DNA of 64,000 bases from Castellaniella sp036379515 (GCF_036379515.1 NZ_DASVGN010000018.1:1-64000); one strand, 5' to 3'. Numbered from the stretch's first letter, positions 42,653-51,625 are shown. The notes: generated from the letters alone by a model not told the origin. Made by a program: numbers and translations.

Positions 42653-43410
42653 ACCTGCGTGCGATTGGCGCCATCTATCGCTACGAGATGGCCCGCACCG
42701 GACGCACCCTGATGCAAAGCATCATTGCTCCCGTGATCTCCACATCCCTGTACTTCGTCGTCTTCGGCACTGCCATCGGATCGCGCATCCAGAGCATCGG
42801 CCAGGTGAGCTACGGAGCGTTCATCGTACCGGGACTCATCATGCTGTCGCTCCTGACGCACAGCATTTCCAACGCGGCCTTTGGCATTTATTTCCCGAAG
42901 TTCACGCACACCATCTACGAAGTCCTGTCGGCACCTGTGTCTTACCTGGAAATCTTGTTAGGCTACGTGGGTGCCGCCGCGAGCAAATCGATCGCTCTGG
43001 GGCTCATCATCCTGGCGACGGCCGCGCTCTTCGTGCCGCTGCGCATCGACCATCCGGTCGCCATGCTGGGCTTCATGGTGCTCACCGCCTTCACCTTCAG
43101 CCTGTTGGGATTCATCATCGGGATCTGGGCCGACAACTTCGAGAAGCTGCAATTCGTGCCGCTGCTCATCGTCACTCCGTTGACGTTTCTGGGTGGCAGC
43201 TTCTATTCCATCGACATGTTGCCACCCTTCTGGCAAAAGGTGACGCTCTTCAATCCGGTCGTGTACCTCATCAGCGGGTTTCGCTGGAGCTTCTACGGGC
43301 TGGCCGACGTCGGTGTCTGGTTGAGCCTGGGCATGACCACCTTGTTTCTGGTCATCTGCCTGGCTATCGTCGCCATGATCTTTCGGACCGGCTACCGACT
43401 GCGGCCCTGA
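42649..43410 (+). CDS. ABC-2 type exporter permease
   Basis: 253 aa with about six membrane segments, of the ABC-2/YadH class. It includes SIIAPVISTSLYFVVFG, PLTFLGGSFYSIDMLPPFW and NPVVYLISGFRWSFYG. It overlaps the ATPase gene by 4 nt, so the two are translated together and form one exporter. Ends 12 bp before the convergent GntR gene. Confidence 0.9.
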   Translation: MNLRAIGAIYRYEMARTGRTLMQSIIAPVISTSLYFVVFGTAIGSRIQSIGQVSYGAFIVPGLIMLSLLTHSISNAAFGIYFPKFTHTIYEVLSAPVSYLEILLGYVGAAASKSIALGLIILATAALFVPLRIDHPVAMLGFMVLTAFTFSLLGFIIGIWADNFEKLQFVPLLIVTPLTFLGGSFYSIDMLPPFWQKVTLFNPVVYLISGFRWSFYGLADVGVWLSLGMTTLFLVICLAIVAMIFRTGYRLRP

Positions 43411-43422
43411 CCTTGAAGTCGC

Positions 43423-44160
43423 TCAGGCAGCAGGCGAGTCTTGTACCTTGCGAAGACGCTCGCGGCTGTTCGCCAGATGAATCCGCATGGCTGCCCGGGC
43501 ACCATCCGGGTCCCGGCGCCGCACGGCCGCAAAAATATCTTCGTGCTCAAGATGAACACGGCTCAGATAACCCGCCCGGTTGACCTCAGCCAGGGTGGCT
43601 GAATCCACGCGAGCGCGTGGGATCATGGATCGCCCCAACTGCGCGAGAATATCGTGAAAATACCGATTGCCCGTCGCCATTGCCAACTGCAGATGGAAAG
43701 CCCTATCGGAGGCCACCGCGTCGGCATCATAACGATGTGACAGGCGCAAACCCTGTGCAAAGCCATCCAGCGTTTCACGCAAGCCCTGCAATTGGGCTTC
43801 AGTACGGCGCACAGCAGCCAGGCCCGCTACCTCAGTCTCGAGACTGATCCGGAGTTCTAATATGGCCATCACGTCGAGCACAGTCAGCACGTGGTGCGTC
43901 TGGATACGCACCTGCTGCTCGCGACTGGCCTCGAGCAGGAAGGTGCCGATCCCGCGCCGCGTCTCCACCAGGCCAGCTGCCTGCAGGTGCGAGACCGCCT
44001 CGCGTACCACCGTTCGGCTGACCTCGAACTGGACCATCAGGGCCGATTCAGTCGGCAGTTTCTCGCCCGCATGAAACTCACCTTGACGAATCCGATCAGA
44101 GAGCGCGTCTACGACACTTTGCGTCAGGTTGCGCGCCCGCCGATTCGGAATCGCCAGCAT
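43423..44160 (-). CDS. GntR-family (FadR/FCD subfamily) regulator of unit C
   Basis: 245 aa. Winged helix with GEKLPTESALMVQFEVSRTVVREAVSHL, then an FCD ligand domain with histidines in FHLQLAMATGNRYF, EHEDIFAAV and RIHLANSRERL. It is the last gene of the udh-transporter operon, 8 bp after the binding-protein gene, so it is made together with the transporter. FCD regulators control hexuronate and aldarate genes in several proteobacteria, which fits the uronate dehydrogenase upstream. It probably binds the inverted repeat ahead of udh. Confidence 0.88.
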   Translation of the reverse strand: MLAIPNRRARNLTQSVVDALSDRIRQGEFHAGEKLPTESALMVQFEVSRTVVREAVSHLQAAGLVETRRGIGTFLLEASREQQVRIQTHHVLTVLDVMAILELRISLETEVAGLAAVRRTEAQLQGLRETLDGFAQGLRLSHRYDADAVASDRAFHLQLAMATGNRYFHDILAQLGRSMIPRARVDSATLAEVNRAGYLSRVHLEHEDIFAAVRRRDPDGARAAMRIHLANSRERLRKVQDSPAA

Positions 44161-44168
44161 GAGGCCGC

Positions 44169-44969
44169 TCAGGAACCGTTGGCCAGAACCTGAGAGCTCA
44201 GATCACTTCCGTGATATTTCTTGTATACGGTGTTGAGCTCGCCGTTCTTGAGGTTGGCATGAACCCAGTTGTCAACCCATGCCTTGAGCTTGGGCGTGTT
44301 CTTGGGCATGACGATCCCCAGCATGAACTCATGCTGCACGAACTTCGTCTCGTAAGGGTCGCTCTTGAGCTTCTTGTTGACCTCTGCCACGTTGGGCCAT
44401 TGCGACGAGATGGCCTGCACCTGCTTCGAGGCGGCTGCCGTCACAAGCGTCGCATCATCTTCGTAGCGGCGGATGTTCGCGTCTGAAGCATTTTTAGTGA
44501 TGTCCGTGTCGTTGACGGTGGCTCGCGTCACGCCAATCTTGACGCCTTTAAGATCTTTGTAGTCCTTGATCTTCAGCTCTTTTGGAGCCGCCACGATGAT
44601 CTGCAAGGAAGCGTATGGCACGGAGAAATCCACGACCTTGGCACGCTCGGGCGTGATGGACAGGTTGCAGACGCAGATATCAGCCTTGTCGGTCTGAATG
44701 GTAGGGATACGGGCCGCATTGGTGATGGGTACGAATTGCAGCTTTACGCCAAGATCCTTGGCCAGCAGCTCGGCCGTGCTGACGTCCGAGCCCTCGGGCT
44801 TCATCTGGGCATTGGCATAGCTGAACATTGGCACCCCCATGGCAATCGCCACGCGAATCACCCCATCTTTCTTGATCTGATCCAGATCTGCGGCCTGCAC
44901 AGCCGTCGCACCGAAGGCCATCAGGCTCAAACCGGCCAACACCACCAGTGTTTTCTTCTTGAACATCAT
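44169..44969 (-). CDS. Family-3 periplasmic substrate-binding protein, unit C
   Basis: 266 aa with a signal peptide ending near Ala26 (AVQA). The carboxylate-binding arginine is Arg109 in NLSITPER. In SKQVQAISSQWPN (181-193) the alpha-amino-binding aspartate aligns without gaps to Gln190, next to Trp191. The ATG at 44969 has AAGGAG at ideal spacing; ATGs at 44975 and 44966 are alternatives. Overall closest to the unit A protein (both end in YKKYHG[TS]DL). Genetic linkage to udh suggests a uronate or related acid as cargo. Confidence 0.88.
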   Translation of the reverse strand: MMFKKKTLVVLAGLSLMAFGATAVQAADLDQIKKDGVIRVAIAMGVPMFSYANAQMKPEGSDVSTAELLAKDLGVKLQFVPITNAARIPTIQTDKADICVCNLSITPERAKVVDFSVPYASLQIIVAAPKELKIKDYKDLKGVKIGVTRATVNDTDITKNASDANIRRYEDDATLVTAAASKQVQAISSQWPNVAEVNKKLKSDPYETKFVQHEFMLGIVMPKNTPKLKAWVDNWVHANLKNGELNTVYKKYHGSDLSSQVLANGS

Positions 44970-45019
44970 CTTCATCTCCTTACGGTTGTCCCAGAGCGCT
45001 CGCAAGCCCTCTCTTTTTT

Positions 45020-45748
45020 CTACAGGCCGTTGCCTATGAAATCCTGCAATTCTTTCGTCTTGGGCTCGACCAGGATATCTGGCCCGCCCCTTTCCCAGAC
45101 CTGGCCCTCGTGCATGAAGACGATCAAGTCGGCCACGCGCCGCGCAAAGGCCATCTCGTGCGTGACCAACACCATGGTCATGCCGCCTTCGGCCAGCTTC
45201 TCGATCACCTTGAGCACTTCACCCGTCAGCTTGGGGTCCAATGCCGAGGTCACCTCATCAAACAGCATGACCTGCGGCTCCATGGCCAGTGATCGGGCAA
45301 TCGCCACACGTTGTTGCTGTCCCCCCGAGAGCTGCTCGGGATAGCTGTCGTATTTTTCGAGCAGCCCCACGGTCTCGAGCACCTGACGTGCACGTTCTTC
45401 GCAAGCCTTGCGCGACAGCTTTCGCACATGGCGCAGCGCCAGCATGATGTTGCGTCCCACCGTCAGGTGCGGGAACAGGTTGTAGCTCTGGAAGACAATA
45501 CCTACGTCTTTACGCAATTGTTCCAGCGCGACCTTGGGGCCGCCAAGATGGTGTCCACAGACCTCGATGCTGCCGTCGTCGATCACCTCGAGGTGGTCGA
45601 TGCAGCGCAGCGCAGTACTCTTGCCCGAGCCGCTCTGGCCAATAATGGCCACGACCTGCCCACGTTCGATGTCGAAGGACACCCCTTTGAGAACCTGATT
45701 CTGTCCAAAGCTCTTGTGGACATTCTGCAGACTAACGACGACTGACAT
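45020..45748 (-). CDS. ABC importer ATPase, unit C
   Basis: 242 aa with Walker A GQSGSGKSTALRCID, Q-loop VFQSYNLFPHLTV, signature LSGGQQQRVAIARSLAM, Walker B MLFDEVTSALD and switch LVTHEMAFA. The whole protein parallels the unit A ATPase, including the DEVTSALD variant. The start overlaps the permease 2 gene by 17 nt. Confidence 0.92.
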   Translation of the reverse strand: MSVVVSLQNVHKSFGQNQVLKGVSFDIERGQVVAIIGQSGSGKSTALRCIDHLEVIDDGSIEVCGHHLGGPKVALEQLRKDVGIVFQSYNLFPHLTVGRNIMLALRHVRKLSRKACEERARQVLETVGLLEKYDSYPEQLSGGQQQRVAIARSLAMEPQVMLFDEVTSALDPKLTGEVLKVIEKLAEGGMTMVLVTHEMAFARRVADLIVFMHEGQVWERGGPDILVEPKTKELQDFIGNGL

Positions 45749-46382
45749 TCAGCTTCCTTTCCATGGACCGGCTCCACCGTGAAAGCGGATAGCACAGCAA
45801 AAAATAAAACCCACCCACCAACGCGAAAACCAGGAAGGGTTGAAAGAGCGAGTTATTGATGATCTGGCCCGCCCGAGTGAGTTCCACAAACCCCACCACA
45901 GACGCCAGCGACGTGGACTTGATGACCTGCACCAGAAACCCCACCGTGGCCGGAAGCGACAGCCGTACCGCCTGCGGAATCACTACCAGAAGCAGCGACT
46001 GCCAACGTGAAAGCCCCAGGCACTCTGCCGCTTCCCATTGCGTCTTCTCGACGGATTGCACGCTGCCACGCCAGATTTCACCCAGGAACGCACTCACGTA
46101 CACCATGAGCGCCACTCCAGCCGCCAGAAGCGGAGGCACGTTGATTCCAAAGATGCCCACGCCGAAATAGACCACGAACAGCAACACCAGGAGCGGAATG
46201 CCTTGAATCGCCTGGATGTAAAGCGCCACCACGGCACGCACGAGCGCAAAGCTGGAGACCCGCGCCAGCATGACGGCAAAGCCCGCCAGCGACCCCAGCA
46301 CGAAAGACAGGGCAGACAACACCAGAGTCCAGCCCAAGCCTTTGAGGAGATAGAGAAATTGAATCCAGGTGAAATGATCCAT
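45732..46382 (-). CDS. ABC importer permease 2, unit C
   Basis: 216-aa inner-membrane permease with IQAIQGIPLLVLLF and EAA loop WEAAECLGLSRWQSLLLVVIPQAVRLSLPA. It starts 9 bp after permease 1 and overlaps the ATPase gene at its end. Pairs with permease 1. Confidence 0.88.
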   Translation of the reverse strand: MDHFTWIQFLYLLKGLGWTLVLSALSFVLGSLAGFAVMLARVSSFALVRAVVALYIQAIQGIPLLVLLFVVYFGVGIFGINVPPLLAAGVALMVYVSAFLGEIWRGSVQSVEKTQWEAAECLGLSRWQSLLLVVIPQAVRLSLPATVGFLVQVIKSTSLASVVGFVELTRAGQIINNSLFQPFLVFALVGGFYFLLCYPLSRWSRSMERKLNVSRR

Positions 46383-46391
46383 AGCGCTTCC

Positions 46392-47105
46392 TTAGGCCGC
46401 CTTGCGTTGCAACCGGGTAACACGTGCGGCATGCGCCACGACCCAGCGCCGACGAAAAAGCGCCAGGCCTGCAACCGCAAACAAGCCCTTGAGAAGCACC
46501 GCCAGAACCAGGTAGAGGCCCGCCACCACGATGTAGGTCTCCAGTGACAGGAAAGTGATGGATTGCACGTTGCTGGCAATGCCCGTGAGTTCCTCAGCCG
46601 AAATCTGCGACGTAATGGAGGACATCAGCATCATCAGGACGAACTGGCTCGTGATCGATGGATAGACCTTTTCGAAGGCCGGCAACATGACCACATGCCA
46701 GTAAATGCGGGGCCGCGACAGACCAAGGCATTCGGCGGCCTCGATCTGCCCCGGGGGGACCGCGTCCATGCCGGCCCGAATGATTTCGGCAGAATAGGCG
46801 CCTACGTTGATCACCATGGCAATCACGGCGGCCAGATTGGCCGACATGGTGTAGCCCAGGCTGGAGAGCCCGAAATAGAAGATAAATATCTGCACCAGAA
46901 ACGGTGTATTGCGGACCGTCTCTATGTAGGCGCCACATACCGTCGAGAGCCAGTGCACCTGGCCACGACGCCCAATGGCACACAACACGCCGAGAATGAG
47001 ACCAAACACCGTAGAGGCGAGGGTCAGCTCCAGCGTCGTTACGGTACCCGCAAGGAACATGTTCCAGTAAGGCAGCAAACCCGCGAAGTTGAAGGTGTAG
47101 TTCAC
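46392..47105 (-). CDS. ABC importer permease 1, unit C
   Basis: 237-aa inner-membrane permease beginning with GTG (NYTFNFAGLLPYWN), with AGGA about 8 bases upstream. RNTPFLVQIFIFYFGLSSLGYTMS and the EAA loop IEAAECLGLSRPRIYWHVVMLPAFEKVYPS are clear and close to permease 1 of unit A. It is preceded by udh, 56 bp upstream. Confidence 0.88.
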   Translation of the reverse strand: MNYTFNFAGLLPYWNMFLAGTVTTLELTLASTVFGLILGVLCAIGRRGQVHWLSTVCGAYIETVRNTPFLVQIFIFYFGLSSLGYTMSANLAAVIAMVINVGAYSAEIIRAGMDAVPPGQIEAAECLGLSRPRIYWHVVMLPAFEKVYPSITSQFVLMMLMSSITSQISAEELTGIASNVQSITFLSLETYIVVAGLYLVLAVLLKGLFAVAGLALFRRRWVVAHAARVTRLQRKAA

Positions 47106-47161
47106 CGGAGGTTCCTGGCGATTTGAATTACATTAGGTAAGACGTCGTACTTTAGCGATGC

Positions 47162-47974
47162 CTATTTGGCGGGTGCGAAAGGGCCTTGTGCGGTGAAGAC
47201 GCCGCCCTGATAGGTAGCCACGGGCGCATCGGCGGCCGGCATGGGCTGCTGCTCGATCTTGTCGCGGTAGATCTCGGACGTATCTTGTGGCTGAAACCCC
47301 AGATGCGCCGCCATGCGGTTGTCCCACCAGACCTCTTTGTTGTTCGACATGCCAAAGACGATGGTATGGCCGATATTCGGTGTGAAGAGACCGCGCCGGA
47401 TGAGCTCGGTCAGGTCACGCGCACTGAGCCAGATATGCATCATGCGGCGATCTTTAGGCTCCGGGAAGCATGAGCCAATGCGGATGGAGAGTGTCTCGAT
47501 GCCATAGCGGTCATGGTAGAAGCTGGCCATGGCCTCACCGTAGACCTTGGACAGGCCATAGTAGCCGTCAGGCCTAGTCGGCATGCTGGCATCCAGGTGA
47601 TCCGTCTGCTTATAGAACCCTATGGCGTGGTTGGAACTGGCAAAGATGACGCGCCGCGCGCCGTGCTCGCGCGCAGCCTCATAAACGTTGAAAATGCCCT
47701 TGATATTGGCCTCGAGGATTTCTTCGAATGGGCGTTCGACCGATACCCCGCCCATGTGGACGATGGCATCGCAACCCCGCACGAGTTCGCTGACTGCCTG
47801 ACGATCGGAGAGATCACAGGGGACGACTTCTTCACCGTCCTGCGCCTCACCCAGTCCCTGGATGTCGGACAAGCGCAAGATGCGCGCCATGGGTTTGAGC
47901 GTCTCGCGCAGCATGCGCCCCAACCCCCCTGCAGCCCCTGTCAATAGAAGCCGTTCACACTTGCCATCTGCCAC
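47162..47974 (-). CDS. udh: Uronate dehydrogenase
   Basis: 270-aa NAD+-dependent extended-SDR enzyme oxidising D-galacturonate or D-glucuronate to the aldaro-lactone, entry to the oxidative uronate route. Rossmann loop GAAGGLG (13-19) with Asp37 for NAD+, the Udh hallmark FASSNHAIGFYKQ, and catalytic Tyr139/Lys143 in YGLSK. The GTG at 47974 follows AGGAG by 7 bases; the nearby ATG is out of frame. First gene of unit C. No galactarate/glucarate dehydratase or later step is in the window. Confidence 0.9.
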   Translation of the reverse strand: MADGKCERLLLTGAAGGLGRMLRETLKPMARILRLSDIQGLGEAQDGEEVVPCDLSDRQAVSELVRGCDAIVHMGGVSVERPFEEILEANIKGIFNVYEAAREHGARRVIFASSNHAIGFYKQTDHLDASMPTRPDGYYGLSKVYGEAMASFYHDRYGIETLSIRIGSCFPEPKDRRMMHIWLSARDLTELIRRGLFTPNIGHTIVFGMSNNKEVWWDNRMAAHLGFQPQDTSEIYRDKIEQQPMPAADAPVATYQGGVFTAQGPFAPAK

Positions 47975-47991
47975 TTCACTCTCCTGCGGAA

Positions 47992-48040
47992 ATCACGGAA
48001 TTCATTGTGATATGTCATCGTATAACCTGAAATCCGTGAT
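47992..48040. promoter_or_regulatory. Large inverted repeat in the udh promoter region
   Basis: Arms ATCACGGAATTCA (47992-48004) and TGAAATCCGTGAT (48028-48040) match at 12 of 13 positions around a 23-bp spacer. The spacer holds a second, weaker dyad, GnTATnnnATnnnATAnC at 48009-48026, and a TTATAC that could be a -10 on the minus strand. The near arm is 17 bp from the udh start. It could be a two-site operator for the unit C GntR protein or a leader hairpin. Confidence 0.5.
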
Positions 48041-48162
48041 AACCCTAGTGAAGCACATCACTCACGGCCGATGCAGGGTTGTCTTGTCAAAGATGTCTAA
48101 TAAGGCAGGGATGCCACCCGATTGGGCAGCACCCGATCCGCGTTTGGCATGTGGAGCACTAC

Positions 48163-48717
48163 ATGACGTTTCCTCTCTATACCATTGGCCACTCGACCCA
48201 CGATCTGCCCTCCTTCGTGGCCCTGTTGCAAGAAAGCAAGATTGCACTCCTGGTCGACATCCGTACGGTCCCCAGATCCAGGACCAACCCTCAATTCAAC
48301 CGGGACACCCTGCCGGAGTCGCTGGAGCCGTTTCAGATTGCGTATCGTCACATGGAATCGCTGGGTGGTCTGCGCGGAAAATCCAAAACCATCGGACCAG
48401 AGATCAACGGCTTCTGGGAAAACGAGAGCTTCCATCACTACGCCGACTACGCGCTCACGGAATCCTTCGGACAAGGGCTGGGAGAACTGATCACCACAAG
48501 CCAGAGGCAGCCGACCGCGATCATGTGCTCAGAGGCCGTCTGGTGGCGCTGCCACCGTCGTATCGTGACAGACTACTTTCTGGCGCGGGACATCCCCGTT
48601 TTTCACATCATGGCGGCTCATCATGTCGATCTCGCGCACCTGACCCCCGGTGCGCGCATCCGCGACGATCTGACGGTGGTCTATCCGCCGCAAGCCCCGC
48701 AACTACCGGCTAAATGA
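48163..48717 (+). CDS. DUF488 family protein
   Basis: 184-aa cytoplasmic protein of the DUF488 family. Recognisable parts are YTIGHSTHDLPSFVALL, LVDIRTVPRSRTNPQFN, YRHMESLGGLRG and the cysteine motif IMCSEAVWWRCHRRIV. No biochemical role can be assigned from sequence; the Arg/Cys/His clusters suggest a binding or catalytic site. The ATG at 48163 fits the conserved N-terminus. Divergent from udh. Confidence 0.85.
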   Translation: MTFPLYTIGHSTHDLPSFVALLQESKIALLVDIRTVPRSRTNPQFNRDTLPESLEPFQIAYRHMESLGGLRGKSKTIGPEINGFWENESFHHYADYALTESFGQGLGELITTSQRQPTAIMCSEAVWWRCHRRIVTDYFLARDIPVFHIMAAHHVDLAHLTPGARIRDDLTVVYPPQAPQLPAK

Positions 48718-48862
48718 CAGAGTTTCAAACCCTTACACATATCCCGAAAAAAACGGCAGACTCCAGTGAACCTTTCACAGGCATGAGCGTCATAGCGCGA
48801 GGTGGTTCTTTTCCACCAGCCCGGACGCAAGGGGCGCCCGGACATCCTATGGAGTCCATGTC

Positions 48863-49087
48863 ATGATGACACGTTCCCGCATTGCTCTTTTGTCTGCTTG
48901 CTCGGCAATTGCCCTGAGCCTCGCCGCCTTCACGCCGACCTACGCGGCCGAAGCGCCCGCCACCGCACCTGCCGCTGCCATGCACCATACGGCAAAGCAG
49001 GCCACCAAACACCACGTCAAGGCGAAAACACACAAGATGGCCAAGCATCACAAGGCTGCCAAGAAGCACACAACTACCAAGAAGTAA
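48863..49087 (+). CDS. Small secreted His/Lys-rich protein
   Basis: 74 aa. A clear Sec signal peptide (hydrophobic 8-23) with likely cleavage at TYA-AEA near residue 28. The mature part of about 46 residues is Ala/Pro rich, then carries 8 His and 11 Lys with motifs MHH, KHH and KHHK. Such basic, His-rich periplasmic peptides may bind metals or nucleic acid; this is inference only. It is a single gene followed 69 bp later by a strong terminator. The 145-bp region upstream shows no gene. Confidence 0.65.
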   Translation: MMTRSRIALLSACSAIALSLAAFTPTYAAEAPATAPAAAMHHTAKQATKHHVKAKTHKMAKHHKAAKKHTTTKK

Positions 49088-49156
49088 GGTAGTCAACCTG
49101 ATGGGCAAGGACCGGCGCAAGCCACCGATACCGCTCTCAGGTTCGAATTTCATACC

Positions 49157-49190
49157 AAACGCCGTAGACAAAAGTCTGCGGCGTTTGCTT
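49157..49190 (+). terminator. Intrinsic terminator after the small secreted protein gene
   Basis: AAACGCCGTAGAC and GTCTGCGGCGTTT form a 13-bp stem with one G-U pair and an AAAA loop, followed by GCTTTT. It separates the small gene from the DUF3422 gene. Confidence 0.88.
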
Positions 49191-49243
49191 TTCACATCCG
49201 ATACACTGGGCACTTCGCTCCACTCCGGTCCCATGAGCCTCGC

Positions 49244-50473
49244 ATGCACCTGCAACGCAACGCGCTCCATAACGAACTGCACGCCCGCCCTTCGACCTAT
49301 TTCGACGCTCCAGCTCAGGTATTCCATCTGGCGTTTCTCGACGAGCACGATGCTGCCGGGGCCATCATTCGCACGCTCTGCAAGCGGCACATTGCCTTGG
49401 CGGACCCCGGCGAGCCTCAAGGCGAGTTTCCCGTCGGTAGCGCCCGCCTCAAATGGGAACGCCACACTGAATTCCTGACCCTCACTCTGGTCATGCCGGG
49501 CGCTCAACCGGTGCCCTGGCCCGCCCTACCTCCCGTGCTGGCTGAAATCGCCGAAACCTACAGCACGCTGCTGATCAACGCCGACCAGATTCAGGTCGAA
49601 TCTGAAGACACCTGGAGCGGCAACATCGATACCTACGGATTTCACGACCCTGTGGGCTCGAATCTGGACGACGGCAAAGCCACTGTGTGGAGCGACCTGC
49701 GCCTGAACGGGAACGGACTCAACCACATCCTGGTGCTCAACCGTCAGTTCGACAGCCGCCGCCTGGGTCGCGTGGTGCGGCGCCTGCTGGAAATCGAAAC
49801 CTACCGCCTGGTGGCCTCGCTGACACTCCCCGTGGCGCGCGCGCTGTCAGGAGAACTGCGACACTACGAAAATGAACTGGTGGAACTATCGGACGCCAAC
49901 GCCACGACCGACAGCCACGATGCCAAGGCATTGCTCGAGCGCATTACCCAGCTATCGGCACGCGTGACACAGACCCGGGCACGCACCCGACTGCGCTTCA
50001 GCGCCACCGAGGCCTACTCTCAGCTCGTGTTCGAACGCATCGACGACCTGCATGAAAGCCGGACTGGCGATTGCCAGCAGCTGGGCACTTTCATAGCGCA
50101 GCGGTTTCGGCCTACCGTGAGATACTGCGCTTCGACAGACCAACGGCTGGCTCGAATCGGCGACGCCGTCGCGCAGCTTGGCAATCTGCTGCAGGCCCGC
50201 ATCCAGGTCGAAATGGAAGCGCAGAACAGTCAAATTCTGCACAGTCTGAGCACACGCGCCGACACGCAGATCAAGATCCAGAAGGCGGTAGAAGGTCTCT
50301 CTATCATTGCCATTAGCTACTACCTGTTCAACCTGTTCAAGCTACTCTACGAAAGCCTGGTGACTCTGGGCACATCGATCACGCCGCGCACCGCCTTGCT
50401 GGCGGGAGCCCCCATTGCACTGATCATGATTGGCGCCATCTTGCACCAGATTCACAATACTCGCCGCCACTGA
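49244..50473 (+). CDS. DUF3422 family membrane-anchored protein
   Basis: 409 aa. The N-terminal soluble region starts LHNELHARPSTYFDAPAQVFHL, a DUF3422 hallmark. A helical, coiled-coil-prone middle lies at about 190-330, and two hydrophobic segments at about 348-370 and 381-398 anchor the C-terminus in the membrane. Function is unknown. The next gene starts 15 bp after it, so the two are probably co-transcribed. Confidence 0.82.
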   Translation: MHLQRNALHNELHARPSTYFDAPAQVFHLAFLDEHDAAGAIIRTLCKRHIALADPGEPQGEFPVGSARLKWERHTEFLTLTLVMPGAQPVPWPALPPVLAEIAETYSTLLINADQIQVESEDTWSGNIDTYGFHDPVGSNLDDGKATVWSDLRLNGNGLNHILVLNRQFDSRRLGRVVRRLLEIETYRLVASLTLPVARALSGELRHYENELVELSDANATTDSHDAKALLERITQLSARVTQTRARTRLRFSATEAYSQLVFERIDDLHESRTGDCQQLGTFIAQRFRPTVRYCASTDQRLARIGDAVAQLGNLLQARIQVEMEAQNSQILHSLSTRADTQIKIQKAVEGLSIIAISYYLFNLFKLLYESLVTLGTSITPRTALLAGAPIALIMIGAILHQIHNTRRH

Positions 50474-50488
50474 CCCACGCTTGCGCTC

Positions 50489-51589
50489 ATGCCCACCCTA
50501 CATTTCCGCAGTTTCCTTCTGTTGCTCACAGCGGTGTCGATCGCCTTCGTCAGCATCCTGCTGCCGTACTACCCTGCCATCTTCTGGGGCAGCGTATTGG
50601 CGGTGATCTTCAGCCCCGTCCACAGAAGACTGCACCACGCATTCGGTGGGCGACATCCCAGCCTGGCCGCATTTCTCACCGTGCTGTGCATCACGCTGAT
50701 CGTGATCCTGCCACTCATCTTCATCGCCGGCGCACTGACGACTGAAGTCGCTGGCCTCTACAGCCGGATTCACTCGGGGCAGCTGAACCTGGTTCACTAT
50801 TACGAGCAGATCACTGCAGCCCTGCCCCCCTCTTTGCAAGGGTGGCTGGATTCCATCGGCCTCGGCGATCTGCTCAGCATCCGTGAAAAATTGTCAGTCG
50901 GCGCCCTGCAAGGCAGCCAATTTCTGGCCAAGCAGGCGGTCAGCATCGGCCAGAACACATTCGGCTTTGTCGTCGGCCTGGGCATCATGCTGTACCTGTT
51001 GTTTTTCCTGCTGCGAGACGGTCCTTCCATGGTGCCGACGCTCAAGCGCCTGATTCCTCTCGAAGACGCCCACCGCCGCGACCTTTTTCAAAAATTTGCG
51101 ACGGTCGTGCGCGCCACGGTCAAGGGAAACATCGCCATTGCGGCCACCCAAGGGTTGCTCGGGGGCCTGATGTTCGCTTTCTTGGGTATCCAGGGCGCCT
51201 TGTTCTGGGGTGTGCTCATGGCCTTCCTGTCCCTGCTGCCCGCAGTGGGCGCCTCGTTGATCTGGGTGCCAGTGGCCGTCTACTTCCTGGTCACGGGCGC
51301 TTATTGGCAGGGCATCGTACTGACTTTATTTGGCGTGTTGGTGATTGGCCTCATCGACAACATCCTGCGCCCCATTCTCGTAGGCAAGGACACCAAGCTG
51401 CCAGATTACGTAGTCCTGATTTCGACCCTGGGCGGGCTCTCCGTCTTCGGCCTCAACGGCTTCGTCATCGGCCCGCTCTTCGCGGCACTGTTCATGGCCT
51501 GCTGGGACCTGTTCCCCGAAGCCGTCGCGGCTCATCGCCAGACGCAGACTGAGGATGACACCTCCGAGACTCCTGCATCCGAACCGTAG
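50489..51589 (+). CDS. AI-2E family transporter (YdiK/PerM type)
   Basis: 366-aa inner-membrane protein with about 7-8 hydrophobic segments. The conserved core is LPAVGASLIWVPVAVYFL, IGLIDNILRPILVGKDTKLPDYVVLISTLGG and FGLNGFVIGPLFAAL. Despite the family name, most members have no proven link to autoinducer-2; some act in ion homeostasis. The acidic C-terminal tail (TEDDTSETPASEP) is cytoplasmic. Followed by the tRNA-Thr promoter. Confidence 0.85.
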   Translation: MPTLHFRSFLLLLTAVSIAFVSILLPYYPAIFWGSVLAVIFSPVHRRLHHAFGGRHPSLAAFLTVLCITLIVILPLIFIAGALTTEVAGLYSRIHSGQLNLVHYYEQITAALPPSLQGWLDSIGLGDLLSIREKLSVGALQGSQFLAKQAVSIGQNTFGFVVGLGIMLYLLFFLLRDGPSMVPTLKRLIPLEDAHRRDLFQKFATVVRATVKGNIAIAATQGLLGGLMFAFLGIQGALFWGVLMAFLSLLPAVGASLIWVPVAVYFLVTGAYWQGIVLTLFGVLVIGLIDNILRPILVGKDTKLPDYVVLISTLGGLSVFGLNGFVIGPLFAALFMACWDLFPEAVAAHRQTQTEDDTSETPASEP

Positions 51590-51625
51590 TGCCAACGCCG
51601 CTTCTGCAAGCTGGCCCAATCCATG

